This document shows positions 21,640-32,889 of a stretch of DNA of 64,000 nucleotides, in pieces. Position 1 is the first letter of the stretch; each line of letters opens with the position of its first letter. The notes below the pieces were generated by a model. The model was not told the origin of the DNA and did no database searches. It saw only the letters and a list, made by a program, of their open reading frames with translations. The DNA comes from Lepas anatifera (Eukaryota > Arthropoda > Thecostraca > Lepadidae): the NCBI GenBank assembly GCA_034440635.1, contig JAOTON010002085.1, positions 62,001-126,000 on the forward strand. Direction: 5' to 3'. The position numbers and the translations under genes were made by a program.

Positions 21640-22580
21640 TTCATTATTTGTGTGAACGCTTAATAGCATATCTATGCATCTGCATCTTAAACGAGGATGA
21701 ATAAAGATCGGTGGCGGGGAGGGGGAGAGAATAAGGGTAGTGCGGGAGTGGGAGAGGTTTCCCGATGTCCGGTGTTGTTGTCGGCCATAAAACACGGTTA
21801 GGAGGGGCGTGCGCGGTGGCTGTGGGCCATCCGTCCCTGTAATTGATGGGTCGCACCGGCAGACGGAGCGGCGCGTCCGACCACACCGGGAAATGGCCGG
21901 CCGCCACAATTACCCAGATCCGGACCGAGCGAAACGAGCGACCGGCCTCGGCCCAATGTCAGCTTCCAACCGCATTGAAATCTGGCCGGAAAATAATATA
22001 ATGAGAGTTAACGGCACTTTTATGGCATTGGATCAACTAAGTGTAATACCACGACTGAAGCTTGGACGCTCGTGTCGAAATAGGAGCTTAAAAGCGGGAT
22101 GGATGAATGTGAACGCTCCGGCAGCAGAACGGTTTTTATCAATGGCCCACCGTCTGTATCATCACCCACGTGCGATAGACGCCAAAGAACAGCTCTTTTT
22201 GTCGTCGTTTATCTGCCCATTGCACGGATGCGGCCTGTATCCAGCTTGAGCCGCCGTACCTGAGATACCGGTGTGTCTGGCCGGCCTCATTGTTCGACCA
22301 CGCCGAGCATCGTCGGACGGGGCCGATAGTGTCTGTCTGCTGACGCCGGCGCAGCCTACTGAAGCGGGGGCGGCGGCGACAACGGGGCCGCCACAATAGC
22401 CCGATGATGAAGCGTTCTGCGTCTGGTCCAGACAACACCCTGCCACCGCCATAATGTGCCGACCAGAAGATTATCTCCAGTGGCGGTAATGCCGTCGAGG
22501 CGGCAGTCTGATGACCAGCGATCGATGGCGTGGCGCTGACCGGCGCGGCCACGTGTCCTTCTTACCTGCACCGCCCGCTG
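21640..22580. other. CpG-rich block without recognised repeats
   Basis: About 0.95 kb is distinctly GC- and CpG-rich compared with its AT-rich flanks. Overlapping open frames occur on both strands (up to 146 codons +, 137 codons -), as expected from GC richness, and no domain is recognised. It could be a promoter-associated or exonic region of an unseen gene, but no clear splice or start signal decides this. Confidence 0.3.
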
Positions 22581-23214
22581 GCCGATGGCCTCATCACCAA
22601 TAAAATATGAGAAGAGAGTACCCGGGAAACACTCGGTCCGTCTGGGTTAGATGTACGTGAACTCGGCTCCCGGCTTCACTAAAGGTCGACGTTGGACGCA
22701 CACTGAAGAGTACTGACCCACATATTTCAACCCTTGAAGTCATGATTTGGTTTATCTCTGAAATTACAGCCAAGCATGCAAGCATAAGCAAAACCATCGT
22801 TTTTTAATGGAAATAGAAAAGTATAAATACGAAAGCGGAGGTCGAAAAAAGAAATCCCTAATCGTTTTTGTAATTTTGCGACAATATCATTTCCAGCAAA
22901 GAACTTACATTAAATTTTCGACATTTGAAGTATTAGTAGACGAGAAATTATCGACCGACTTGTATAAGCATTGCTTCTGGAATAAACACCACATTACTAC
23001 AAAGAGTTCTAAGCCTGGAGAGGAATGTATGGCTTAGTGGAGTTCCCGAGGCACGAGTTCCATGTGGAAGCGTCGGTGGGTTCTGTAAATAAGCTATAGC
23101 AGCTATTCTTTAAATCAGTCCCAACAATTTGAGAGTTTCAGGTTGCACAGGAGATTTTCCATTGATGCTTATTCAAACTGCAACATGTATCATTATTATT
23201 ATTAGTTACACATG

Positions 23215-24900
23215 TTAACACCCGGCCCGGTGGGTCTCCAGGCGCTCTTCACCCTCATGGGGGGGGGCTGAAACACCCCCTCAATCTCGGCTCCTGTGCG
23301 GTATAGCGAAAAACGCGACGCAGGTGGATAGCTCTGAAAAATTATTGAAGGAACTAGATTAGTCACTTTTTGGCTCAGGTTAACATTGAGGTCATGACAG
23401 GTCAAAGCAAATGATATGTTAAATAACAATTTTTGGGCTCTGGAATCTGACATAATTGAGTTAGAATCAATTTGTAGGTAACATTCGCTTTCTCTCGTTA
23501 CGTCAAATGGAATGATATAAAATACGACTGCACTAGGTCAAAACATAAGAATGGTGTGACCTAAGGTCAGTTCAAGATAACCGTTTGACCCCGCACAGTC
23601 AAGGTGCATATCAATCGACTCAGAATAATAGCCCAAATGTGATGGTATCAACATAAATGCTTCATTATCATTTCCTGCAAAGTTTTTGATATAAGTCTGT
23701 AAACTTGCTTAACCTGCGCCCCACCGGGGGTCCAGCGCCACCTTCGCCCCACCGGGGGCCATTGATGGCCCCCTCTAACTCAGAAAATATGGGCGTTAGC
23801 GCAAATCTGCAAAGTGCAATAGAAGCCTCGCGTGAATTCAGTAAGAAATTACTTTACATGTTTTAGTGCTCAGGTCAATGGTTTGACCTCCAGAAGTCAA
23901 ATTACGTCAAGATCGGCTATTCTTACTCAAATATGCAATGCTTAAGCAAACTGGGCATTATTCTCATACCATTAGAGATAATGAAGTCTGGCAAAGTACA
24001 TTTGATAGGAAATTGTCAGTCCTTTTTCCGCTATCTGAAACGTTAAGACCTCCTGCCATTAGTTTGACCTCCAGAGGTCACCTCGTGACCTAAGATGACC
24101 TGAGGTCACGAAAGGTCAGAAAGTGACCTTCTTGCATATCAAATGAAAGCCAGTGACAAGACTAACACGATGGTGTTTGTTTCAGTGCTCTAGCTTAATT
24201 AGGTCAAAAGTTATTGTCAAAATACTGTTTTTGACCCCTGGTGACCTTGGATGACCTTGGAGAGGTACATGGGCAAATATGGCCCCTGGAATCCGTGAAA
24301 GGGTGTCCGAGAACGCTTTTCTGATCAAGCTGAGCATTTTCAATCGCTTTTGTGACTTTTAGGTCATAAGACAGCTTTTCCTCATGCTTTTTCAATGGGA
24401 GAGGTCACCTCGTGACCTGACCTCAGGGCACGAAATCGAAAAATCTCGGATATACAACTTGTAGACCCTAGAAGGCCCATAAAGTGTAGGCAGTTTTAAA
24501 TTGATAGAATTCGAAATGTAGCTCTTACAGAGCTCTAAAGTTGAAGTGAGGTGAACTTGGTTGACCTCGTCTGGTGACCTGACCTTGGGTGACCCGGGGT
24601 AAAAAACTTTCAGGGATGGTGGGAAAATGATGCAGTGAGACGTAGAGTCCTCACTCGTGGTGCTGCAGTTCTTCGTTTTTCTGCTATCCCGGAAAAACCT
24701 TAGGAGGGCCACCGATAGCCCCCGGTGGGGCGAGGGTTAAGTGGACCCAAATGACCTCTCAGAGGTCACAGGTCCAAACATGCTATATGAACCTAGAAAG
24801 GGGCCTAGGATATTAGGATTTGAAGAATGTGAAGGTATTCTAAGCTGGATGTACACAACTAGGGACATTTTTCTTGCTTGACTTTGTTCAATGATTCAAA
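23215..24900. mobile_element. TTAA-type family C element, interrupted
   Basis: Left end TTAACACCCGGCCCGGTGGG, subterminal CTGAAACACCCCCTCAA (compare 15010-15035). After the inserted element ends at 24740 the sequence resumes with GACCTCTCAGAGGTCACAGG and GAACCTAGAAAGGGGCC, which is the reverse complement of 14500-14560, so the two parts belong together. The right end was not delimited. Confidence 0.55.
23709..24740. mobile_element. TTAA-bounded element, family D, nested in family C
   Basis: TTAACCTGCGCCCCACCGGG at the left and CCCGGTGGGGCGAGGGTTAA at the right: clear inverted termini with TTAA at both outer edges, 1032 bp. A second inner copy of the terminus (TTCGCCCCACCGGGGGCC) is at 23747. 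The interior has many AGGTCA/TGACCT words and no transposase. Confidence 0.8.
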
Positions 24901-25059
24901 TGATATGCAGTATGAACTTTTAAGGTCAAATTGTGAAATTAGTTCAAGGTCCAATAATGATTTTTCAAAATCATGCTGCATATCATTGAACTGCTCGGGT
25001 CATACTTATTACCATGCTACAAAATTTAAGACTGCATCTTTTTTCTTTCAAAAGTTGTA

Positions 25060-25445
25060 CACATAAATAATTTTGAAAAACGTTGCCTTTAGTGACCTCT
25101 AGTGACCTTGGTATTGGTCTGAGCTCAAAATATACGACAGCGAGCATATTTGTTTTGTTTGAAGATATTTCGAATGATGTTTAGAAACTTGATGTAGCTC
25201 TTGTAGAAGCTAAGTTACACCGTGGTTTTGTCAGTATCATTTTTTAGGAACAGTATCGCTTTAAATGAGTGTAGCATTGACGTTACAGCTCGCTGACCTG
25301 ACCTGACCTGATGTCAATATTTGGTCTTAAGTTGCAAAATTGATCACCCTAGAAGTCTGCAAAGCGATGCGTGGCTCATTTGAATCGGCTCGGAATAATT
25401 TTCTAAAATACCGAGGGTGGGGGGTCCGCTCGGACACCCCCAGTA
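25060..25445. mobile_element. Family A fragment (right half)
   Basis: Shares AAGTTACACCGTGGTTTTGTCAG, split here as AAGTTACACC and GGTTTTGTCAG, with the family A element near 6560 and 37330, then the GGTCCGCTCGGACACCCCC subterminal block near 25420. The terminal TTAA is lost. Confidence 0.5.
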
Positions 25446-25527
25446 CAGCAGTACAAGATACCGTAATAAAGGATTAAATTCCCGAATTTTCTACAATGAC
25501 CACAGTATTTTCGAATGGGTTACCAAC

Positions 25528-25692
25528 GGGGCGCGGTAGTGGGTGGTCGCGTAGCTGTCGCCACGCAGCCGACCCGGGTGCAAGGCCCGGCGGCTTCCCG
25601 ACAGGGCAAGCTGGCTCCCGAACCCTTCCAACGGAAGAGTTGGCGACGCCATTGACCCTGGCGTTGGTGCGTGATAAGCCCCAAATTATTTT
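25528..25692 (+). mobile_element. tRNA-derived SINE, family 1, full-length variant
   Basis: Head GGTGGTCGCGTAGCTG...CCACGCAGCCGACCCGGG, B-box-like GGGTGCAAGGCCC, body GAGTTGGCGACGCC and GGCGTTGGTGCGTG, tail AAATTATTTT. A perfect 14-bp target duplication AATGGGTTACCAAC is at 25514-25527 and 25693-25706. Several single-base deletions relative to the other copies (for example GCCATTGACC for GCCATATGACC). Confidence 0.92.
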
Positions 25693-25835
25693 AATGGGTT
25701 ACCAACACGGTTGTGATTTAACCATTATGACCACGTTCGAATTTGAAGATTTTAAAAGTTGAAGATGCAGACTATAATAGCCCCCACAACTAAACGGGCG
25801 TTATATACGTCGCTTGGATTTTTTAATATCAGTAT

Positions 25836-25905
25836 GGCCTACCAGGCCCCGCCCCCTCCAGTGTGCGTTAGTGACATACCCCTCTCCAGTGCGTGTATTG
25901 ACACG
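25836..25905. mobile_element. Right terminus of a TTAA-type family B element
   Basis: GCCCCGCCCCCTCCAGTGTGCGTTAGTGACATACCCC is followed by CTCTCCAGTGCGTGTATTGA (quoted in parts), the same doubled terminus seen at 41475-41525 and, inverted, at 9918-9980. The left end was not found. Confidence 0.5.
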
Positions 25906-26299
25906 CCTCGAGCACAGAAGTACAGTACGGAATGCAGGGATGACTTACAGTGCTGCCTCCACAGGATGAGGCGATTATATTTGCAATGCAGTGCAGCGTG
26001 ATTGGCAGAGAGCTCGGGGGGACGCAGATTTCTCTTCCCCTTTGGTCGTAGGCCCCTCTAAGCGGTGACCTCCCCCCTCCACTTTTCACGTGGTTCCTAC
26101 GCCCCTGACTTCTCCAACATGTTTTACTATCAAACATTTGTAAATACCCAAGCACACATCAAGGTCATTTACAAGCTCCGTGGGGCAACACCCTCCCAGG
26201 TCCACACTACTGCTGGCTCCTGGTGCAGTGTTTCTGCGGACGCGTCCGGATTCCCTGACGGATCACTCCGTCGCTGCCGGCCTTTTGCTGGGAGCTAAG

Positions 26300-26468
26300 G
26301 GCCGGAGCGTGATTGGTTCATCATTGAGAAGTTTCATTGGTTAGTGCTTCCGGACTGGAAACCAACCAGACACCCTTAAACTTTGGCATGCCTGACGTGG
26401 CGACCGACTCGAGCGGAGGCTGAGTGGAAAACTTGTTCAATGGTTGGCAGACAGCTCGACGACGCCGG
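26300..26468 (+). promoter_or_regulatory. Candidate promoter and first exon (MVGRQLDDAG...)
   Basis: Two ATTGGT boxes (inverted CCAAT) at about 26311 and 26336 lie about 110 bp upstream of an ATG at 26440. The frame ATG-GTT-GGC-AGA-CAG-CTC-GAC reads MVGRQLDDAG and reaches a near-consensus donor GCCGG|GTAAGTACC at 26468, leaving phase 2. The block is GC-richer than its flanks. The acceptor at 42522 is also phase 2 and would read on without a stop, but a direct link over 16 kb is only a possibility. Confidence 0.35.
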
Positions 26469-26607
26469 GTAAGTACCTATCCTATTTGACTTTTTGAAAA
26501 ATTGATGGTACTTCTGCTGGTGAAAACAGGTATAAAAGCGTAAAACATAGGGATTTTAGATCATCGAAGTATCGGCTTGAAGCACTTTGGCGGTAGAAAT
26601 ATTTCAT

Positions 26608-27240
26608 CCTAACCCTTCACCGCCTGGAGGGTCCGATCGAAGCCCCTACCCGCTTAAGTTTTACGTGGATGATTCAAGGCCGATTTTAAAGAGAGATTCT
26701 TCCGTTTTTGTTCGTGTCATGTGATCAATTTGATAACTAATGACCGAAAATTAGCATCAGGTCAGGTCAACTATTTATGGCGTCATTTCTAGGCCATTTT
26801 TAAGTAAGGTGATTTCACTCTTCTTAAGTAAGGTAGACCAAACCAGAGGGTACATCGACTACTAAAAGAGCTGGATCAATTGTTAAAAAATCATTCGAAG
26901 CTTTTGGAAGGAAAATATGCTCAGATGACAATATTTTTGATGTCATGCCAATACTAAGGTTTCCAGAAGCCACCAAATGTCGCCTTTCTAAAAGATGTTT
27001 GTGTCTATAGCTTTTGATCGAAACAAGATACCGCAATACATGTAGCATCATAATAATGAACATAATATAAGGATTTGACAAACTTTTATTATCTTGAAAC
27101 ATCATCATTATTTTTTTAGATGAGGTCAAGGTCATAAAATGATCTAACATGGTTATGCCGCATATCATTCCCATCATTTGGCCAAGGCCAACTCTCGAAT
27201 ATGTTTTATATAAATTTTGTTCAAGTTGTTCCTAGTACGG
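26608..27240. mobile_element. Family A element, left part
   Basis: TAACCCTTCACCGCCTGGAG followed by GGTCCGATCGAAGCCCC is the family A left terminus. The interior has AGGTCAGGTCAAC and related words. A SINE-like element on the - strand follows directly at 27245, and a GGTCCGATCGGACCCCT block at 27911 may be the displaced right end. Confidence 0.45.
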
Positions 27241-27244
27241 CTGC

Positions 27245-27560
27245 AGGAGTCGGAGTCTCACTAAAGTCATCAACGGACTTGTCACGGAGACCCCGACCCC
27301 ACCACCCGAACGAGCAACTTCCTCGATGGAGGGTTAATTTAGAAGCCAAAATTTAACGTCCCACAAAGCACAGGGGCGGCCGCCCCGCTCAGGTCACCCT
27401 CTCATCAGTCAGTTGCCAGCCGACCTGTACGTCGGGTGAACTATTGAGCGCCGGAGCGTCTCAGGGGAACCGATCCCAAGCCTGGACATGCACTGCCACT
27501 GCATGCTTCTGAGCAGCGGGCCGAAGCCCAACGCTCTACCAACTGAGTTACCGGGGCGGC
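27245..27560 (-). mobile_element. tRNA-derived SINE-like element, family 2, copy 1
   Basis: On the - strand: head GCCCCGGTAACTCAGTTGG, TAGAGCGTTGGGCTTCGGCC, then GATCGGTTCCCCTGAGACGC, and a body with CACCCGACGTACAGGTCG and GGTCACGGAGACCCCGACCC-type sequence (as its complement). The same order of blocks is found on the + strand at 41979-42245. The A box resembles a tRNA, but the B-box-like GATCGGTTC is displaced by an insert. No target duplication was found. Confidence 0.6.
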
Positions 27561-27970
27561 AACTTTGACTTTGATCTACGACTTAATAACTCTAGGGTGA
27601 TAAGAAGTTTCCTCAATTGGCCTAGATGTAATCCATTTTGAATCCCTTTGACGTCACTGCTTATCGGACAGGATTCAAACTTGGACCAAGAGTAGAAGGC
27701 GGTAGGGCACTTTCAGCGCATTTCCGATTTGTTCCGTGCCATGGCGTTGGTTCCCTATGTAATTGACAGCGTGCGAGTCAAGACTGGTTGCATTAGCCGA
27801 CACAACAGCGGACGGCCCCGCCCAGTAACCTCAGGCAATGTCACTGGTATGAGAGGCGGCGTCAGGATGCCAGACACGGGCACCACTGACACTACACCCG
27901 ATATAACATGGGGTCCGATCGGACCCCTCTAGGTGGTGGTAGAAACGATAAGAACCCAGGTGGTGCTAGG

Positions 27971-28659
27971 TTGACACATGCACTGGAAGGGACTTCAGGG
28001 GCCCAACTGTTTTCCCGAGGTGGTCAGAGAACTGTACAGAGATGAATAGCCTACTCGCTGACATTCTATATAATTGTTAAATGCAAGGATTGGTTAAATA
28101 ATTAAAGGTACACAATCCAAAATTGGATATTTAATGTATTAAAACAAATTAAATACATTTAATACATTTTAATACTTGTAATATCCAATGCGCCATTTTG
28201 TACCTTTTATCATTAATCTGCCAAATGGCTATTCAACAGTGGTGAAATAGTTTGGAAAGCCGGTCAATTGTTTTTTGGCATACATGCGTTCCAAGTAAGA
28301 CTTATATTTTGAGATCACCACAATGGTGCTGGCACATCAATCCGTATGTATTGTGGGAAAAGTGATGGCATTACAATATATATGATGTTCGTAATGAAAT
28401 TCATGAACAAAATAGCAACGATATACCGAAGAATATACGAACAATATATGAATCTTTGTATTTCACAACATCGACCATGTTTGACCTATCAAACACGTCA
28501 GTAACACTTGCCAGCAATGTACAATACATCTCCACAGCCCATAAAAACCCCAAGCGTGCGTTTTCCTGACCATTTTTGTTTTCGAGATCACAGGGGTCTC
28601 CCAGCCCTTACCCCTCTTGTGCGCGTTGGTATTAGACCCCTCTCCAGTGCGGGTATTAA
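27971..28659. mobile_element. TTAA-type family B element, shortened copy
   Basis: Left TTGACACATGCACTGGAAGG, then CCCGAGGTGGTCAGAGAACTG as in 40640-40665; right CCCCTCTCCAGTGCGGGTATTAA. TTGA/TTAA edges. Only about 690 bp; the AGGTCA-rich middle of other B copies is missing and is replaced by AT-rich sequence containing the hairpin at 28104-28207. Confidence 0.55.
28104..28207. repeat. Imperfect inverted repeat (about 40-bp arms)
   Basis: AAAGGTACACAATCC...TTGGATATTTAATGTATTAAAA on the left pairs with TTTTAATACTTGTAATATCCAAT...TTTTGTACCTTT on the right, with a loop of about 20 bp. Looks like a small foldback element; no certain target duplication. Confidence 0.6.
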
Positions 28660-28699
28660 TATTCGCCCCGGTGCCCCGGTGACCCCACCGCGGTGGGGT

Positions 28700-29060
28700 C
28701 ATTTTAGCCCTTCTCCTAAAGTGTTTTCAAAGGGACTGAAAAGCGGTGGCACACAGTGCTGTCGCACGTGGCATAATTGTTTCCCAGTCTTTTTTCGCAT
28801 TTTCCTGAAAATTTCAAGTTAAGGTCATTTCCGGTCAGGTCACCACGCCAGGTCGAGTCACCTCACTTCCAAACATATTCAAATTGGCAGCAGTGAGAAT
28901 ATGTTTAATCTACTGATCCGATATTTGTATCACTTATTAGAGCCAGCAAGGACCTCAATATGTGGAAATAGCATTTTTAATATTGATTTCTTAGGGCCAG
29001 GAAGGGACCATGACCTCTGCATTGTAAGCCTATGGTAAAATTGTAAGATGTGGCTTATCA
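28700..29060. mobile_element. Family E-like fragment
   Basis: GGTCATTTCCGGTCAGGTCACC, GCCAGGTCGAGTCACCT, CATGACCTCTGCATTG and a nearby CCCACCGCGGTGGGGTC block follow the order seen in the family E elements (7740-7990). No terminus recognised. Confidence 0.4.
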
Positions 29061-32000
29061 GCGCATACGCCTCATATTAACTTCAATGTTTCAACAGCAT
29101 GTAGTCGTGGCCCATTTCTATAACGCTGAAACTGAAAATTTGACATGCAACCCTTGGCAGGTTATAGCAGGCCAAGCAGCTTACCTTTTAACATTCTCCA
29201 ATAACTTGTGATGCACCAGAGCTTCATTTTACAATCATTGCGTTTTATGAGCGCTGAATGATGTATGTATGTACGTACGTCATGGTTAGGTACGCCGGGA
29301 CACGTCGGGTTAACTCAATAACCAAAGCTTAGGCTAATCTCTCAATTTTGGCTAGCATAGTAAAACCGTATACCATTATATCTGTATTGACGAGACAACT
29401 ACAATGGTGCCTCACTAACAATCATATCACCTCCCGTTTGGAACATAATAGCCAAAAAGCAATTATCGCATAGAACGGGAAGATTATCGTCCTCAGCCCC
29501 GATTGACCTCAGCTGAGACCTAGCCATGACTTGCAGCCATCCAAATGGCCGCGGAATCACTGTCCTATATTACCTCTTAGCTTGTACAAATCGCGTCGAA
29601 ACCGAACCTGCTGGACATTTTAGACAGAAGGTATATACCAAAAATGTGAAATGTCTAGTGATCTGTTGCGCCATAGTCATCGACCCTGACTTAATCAGGA
29701 AGGGGACACAACCGAAAGGAAATAACAATTCATGCGCTTTCAAATGGTATTAAGAAGACGTTTCGAAATGTTTTAGCCCCTTAGATAGACGAGGTTTTGT
29801 GACTATACCTTATTTCATGAATATTGAGCTAATTTGATCTCTAGTGACCTCAAAATTGACATGACAAAAAACACCCCAGTAACTTCGATTACATTTGGGA
29901 CGAGCTTTCGGTTGCTTTTCTCCCCGTCTTAACAGCTTTAAAAAAATTGTTCAAATGTGTCTGTTGAACCCCATGAGCGCAAGTTTCCATAATAGATGTA
30001 ACTAAGCCGCTTCATATGTGGGTATATAGCACAAATTACCTGATTTTGAAGACGAGTAAAAATTCACAGGAGCAAGACCGGGAGACCACAGGCCAGGCAC
30101 CTCCACCTACACCCTCCAACAATGCAAATGTCTTATTCCTAACCATAAGCCATATGTCATTGCATGACAGCAATAAGTCATAGATCGGCAGCCTCTCAGT
30201 CAGCAGCCTCGTTCTAGCATTAACCTTGCTCGACTATGAACTATCCCATTAACGATGAAATTTAATGAAAAGGAAAATGAAATAAAGCATGGTCGCCGAT
30301 GGTCTGAAATGATTCATCACCACTTGTGCCTATACGTGCCCAAATATCACATCAACAAAGGGTGGTAATGGACAATTGGCCCGGTTTCTGAATTGATGCA
30401 GCAATGGTGATCCAAGTTGGGAGAAGGTATGGAAATTGGACTAATAAACATATTTTTGCCCATCAACTGGCCATAAATAGAGCAGTGTTTCATTTCATAA
30501 GTGAAAAACAGTAATAATTTACAATAAGTCACCACTATCAGCGGAAGAAGCAAAACGTACTCTTACCCCAAGTTTTTGGGCTTGGTAGTGAGAAGAGGGC
30601 AAATGATTTTGAATTCTTTCGATAAGCTCCAAACAGCACTCTATATAAGCTCTACTAAGTGCTGGGTTTGGTTCTGACGCCGTCTTTTCTGAATATGTTC
30701 TAAGCAGGTATGAAATATAACCGAGGGTTGAATGCTGGATTTTGTTTTCTTTTGGTACGCTTTATGCTGCCTTACACCAGTTGCAAGCTGCGTTTTAATA
30801 TTCCCGTGTTGATATGCGCGAAATATATATCCTGATGATGTGGCTGTTACCTATGACCATATCGTATTAAATATTCATTTTGCGCTTAACATTTCCGCGA
30901 TGGTGTATTTCAGAGAACGTATACGATGATCAACAGTGCACCTTTGCTGGATAGGGAATACCTAGGATATTTATGAAAGTGTGACATCCTACATTGATAA
31001 AAAATTGCACCTTGGATAATTCAAACTGCTCTTAACTCTTGTTTTGTGCGTTCCAGGACCAAATTTGAGTCAAATAAGACGACTTATGACTCAAATTAAA
31101 CTGGTATCCTTTTTGTCTACGGCGGTGAAATTTTTCACTTTATGCTCCGCCCGTTATCATCTCATATCTCGCATTTTGCTGGCAGCAAACAACACATCGG
31201 CCTTTTTAGCTTACGGCGGAGATTGCTGAAGTTTTCAGCCCGCATTTCAGTGATATGTTGACAACACAAATAATCAGCGACGGCTTGGATTGTGTACGTG
31301 GAAAATCCAGAGAACTTCTCTGTCATCGACGTGAAATGATCGCTCTCCGCTGAGAGGTGCTGCGGCAAAAACTTCCATATCTGCCATCTCACGTGACAAT
31401 TTATGGACGCTTCGGACAGCTCGGGGTGGGAGCAAGAGAAGGCAGCCAAGCTTTTATTTCCAGAAATCCGACAGCGCAAAGCAGAAGTCTGGAAAGGAAA
31501 GGACAGTGCTCCCATACGCATTGCTGGGTCAACACGTTACACGGCACAACAACATTCGACAGATGATTTGATTTGAACTCATTTTCCACAGTGATGGTCA
31601 AGCAACAATTCACGCGCACGCAATGGGATCTCCCTGAATTTCATGAGCTGCAAACCGTGGCTTCTAGTGTTTTCTCAGGAAACCTGACATGATGGCGATC
31701 CAATATACCGACTAGCTCCCATTCAAATTATATATTTGCTATCAACTGGTTTGCATGGAATTCAACCATAAGTTGTGTTATTGACAGAAAGGACGTTTTT
31801 GTAGTTTTTAAACCAGAGTTTGTTTTTTTGTAACATTCCTCATTAGACAGCTATTTGCAGACAGGTAAAATCAAAGCCGCACCTCTAGAGCCGACCGCTA
31901 CCGATTTTCTGTCATTTTTAGGAAACCTCAAACGGATGGCACATACGTCCAGCATTCAAACGCAAGGTAAAGGTTTCCAACAGAGCTCTCTGTCGGACAA

Positions 32001-32630
32001 GTAACCACACGTGCCAATAGAAACCAGCATAAATAGCATGCTCAGAAAATATTCCTAACAGATGAGTAAATAACGCCTCGGCTTGCTGGCGCAGCCCTTT
32101 GTGGCACATCACCGGGAAGAGGCAAAATGATTCCGCTGGGCGAATCACGCAATCACAGCCGTTCATTGGGTGTGAAATAGGCCCTCAGGCGCGAGTGTCT
32201 GTCATCGTCCTGCCAAACGGCTCTCAGATGGGAAATTGTCGCCGTCACGACCGACGACAGCTGTTGGTGCGATGACTGAGAGCCGCCTGTATGGTCGCTG
32301 CAGGCGCTGCTGCAGGGCTCAGACATACATATGTCTATCTGAGAGCTCCCTGGCAGCTGCAATCATACCTTGCTAGGTGTTGTAAATTCCCTGGAGCTCC
32401 TGTCAGTTTTATTGTAAGGATTTCGAATGGATTGAAACGTTTTCAGATGGTTGTATTAGTGCTTACCTAGTGTTTATGATTTAACACATTTCTAGCAATG
32501 GGAAATTAATTGGTTTTCTCCATTTTGAGTTTATGCACCTTCGCTATTTTCGAAAATAAATGGTAACATGGTTCAAAGCTCTCGTGATGTGAGGCAGCTT
32601 GGTCTGCTCACTTCTCATCAACTTACCGAG
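29060..32630. other. No recognised gene
   Basis: Mostly AT-rich sequence with one isolated TE-like patch (29830-29880, TGACCTCAAAATTGACATGAC). The 119-codon - strand frame at 31162-31521 shows no domain. A GC-richer block at 32150-32400 contains a CAGACATACATATGTCTATCTG palindrome and could be regulatory or exonic, but nothing decides it. Confidence 0.4.
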
Positions 32631-32639
32631 TCCCATCAG

Positions 32640-32881
32640 CAGTGTGTTGTACATACATAATATTCTGACCACTGGTGAGCCACACGCTCTGAGCATATTG
32701 TTTAAATATGTTAATCGTAATCATTACACTCGCCGAATAGGCGACTTACGTCCGCCACACGCGCAGACAAATGCTGGAAAGCGTATGTGCAGCCCGCTAC
32801 AATGCTCTTCCGCCTGAAGTACGTCACTCTGCTAGGCGTTCCGGCTACAGCCACGGTCTGTTGAGGAAGGCGATGTTTTGA
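32640..32881 (+). pseudogene. Non-LTR retrotransposon reverse transcriptase, C-terminal fragment
   Basis: One frame gives HALSILFKYVN and RIGDLRPPHAQTNAGKR, and after a frameshift another gives AARYNALPPEVRHSARR ending LLRKAMF and a TGA at 32879. The K-Y-V-N ... R-T-N-x-G-K-R ... A-A-x-x-YN-x-LP-P-x-VR order is that of CR1/L2-type reverse transcriptase tails. The fragment is short, frameshifted and without catalytic residues. Confidence 0.55.
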
Positions 32882-32889
32882 ATGTCTGA

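Noticed and set aside
26060..26115. Terminus of a further element (complement of CAGGGGCGTAGGAACCACG)
   Set aside because: Looks like a transposon end but no partner end was seen within the preceding sequence, so it was not annotated.
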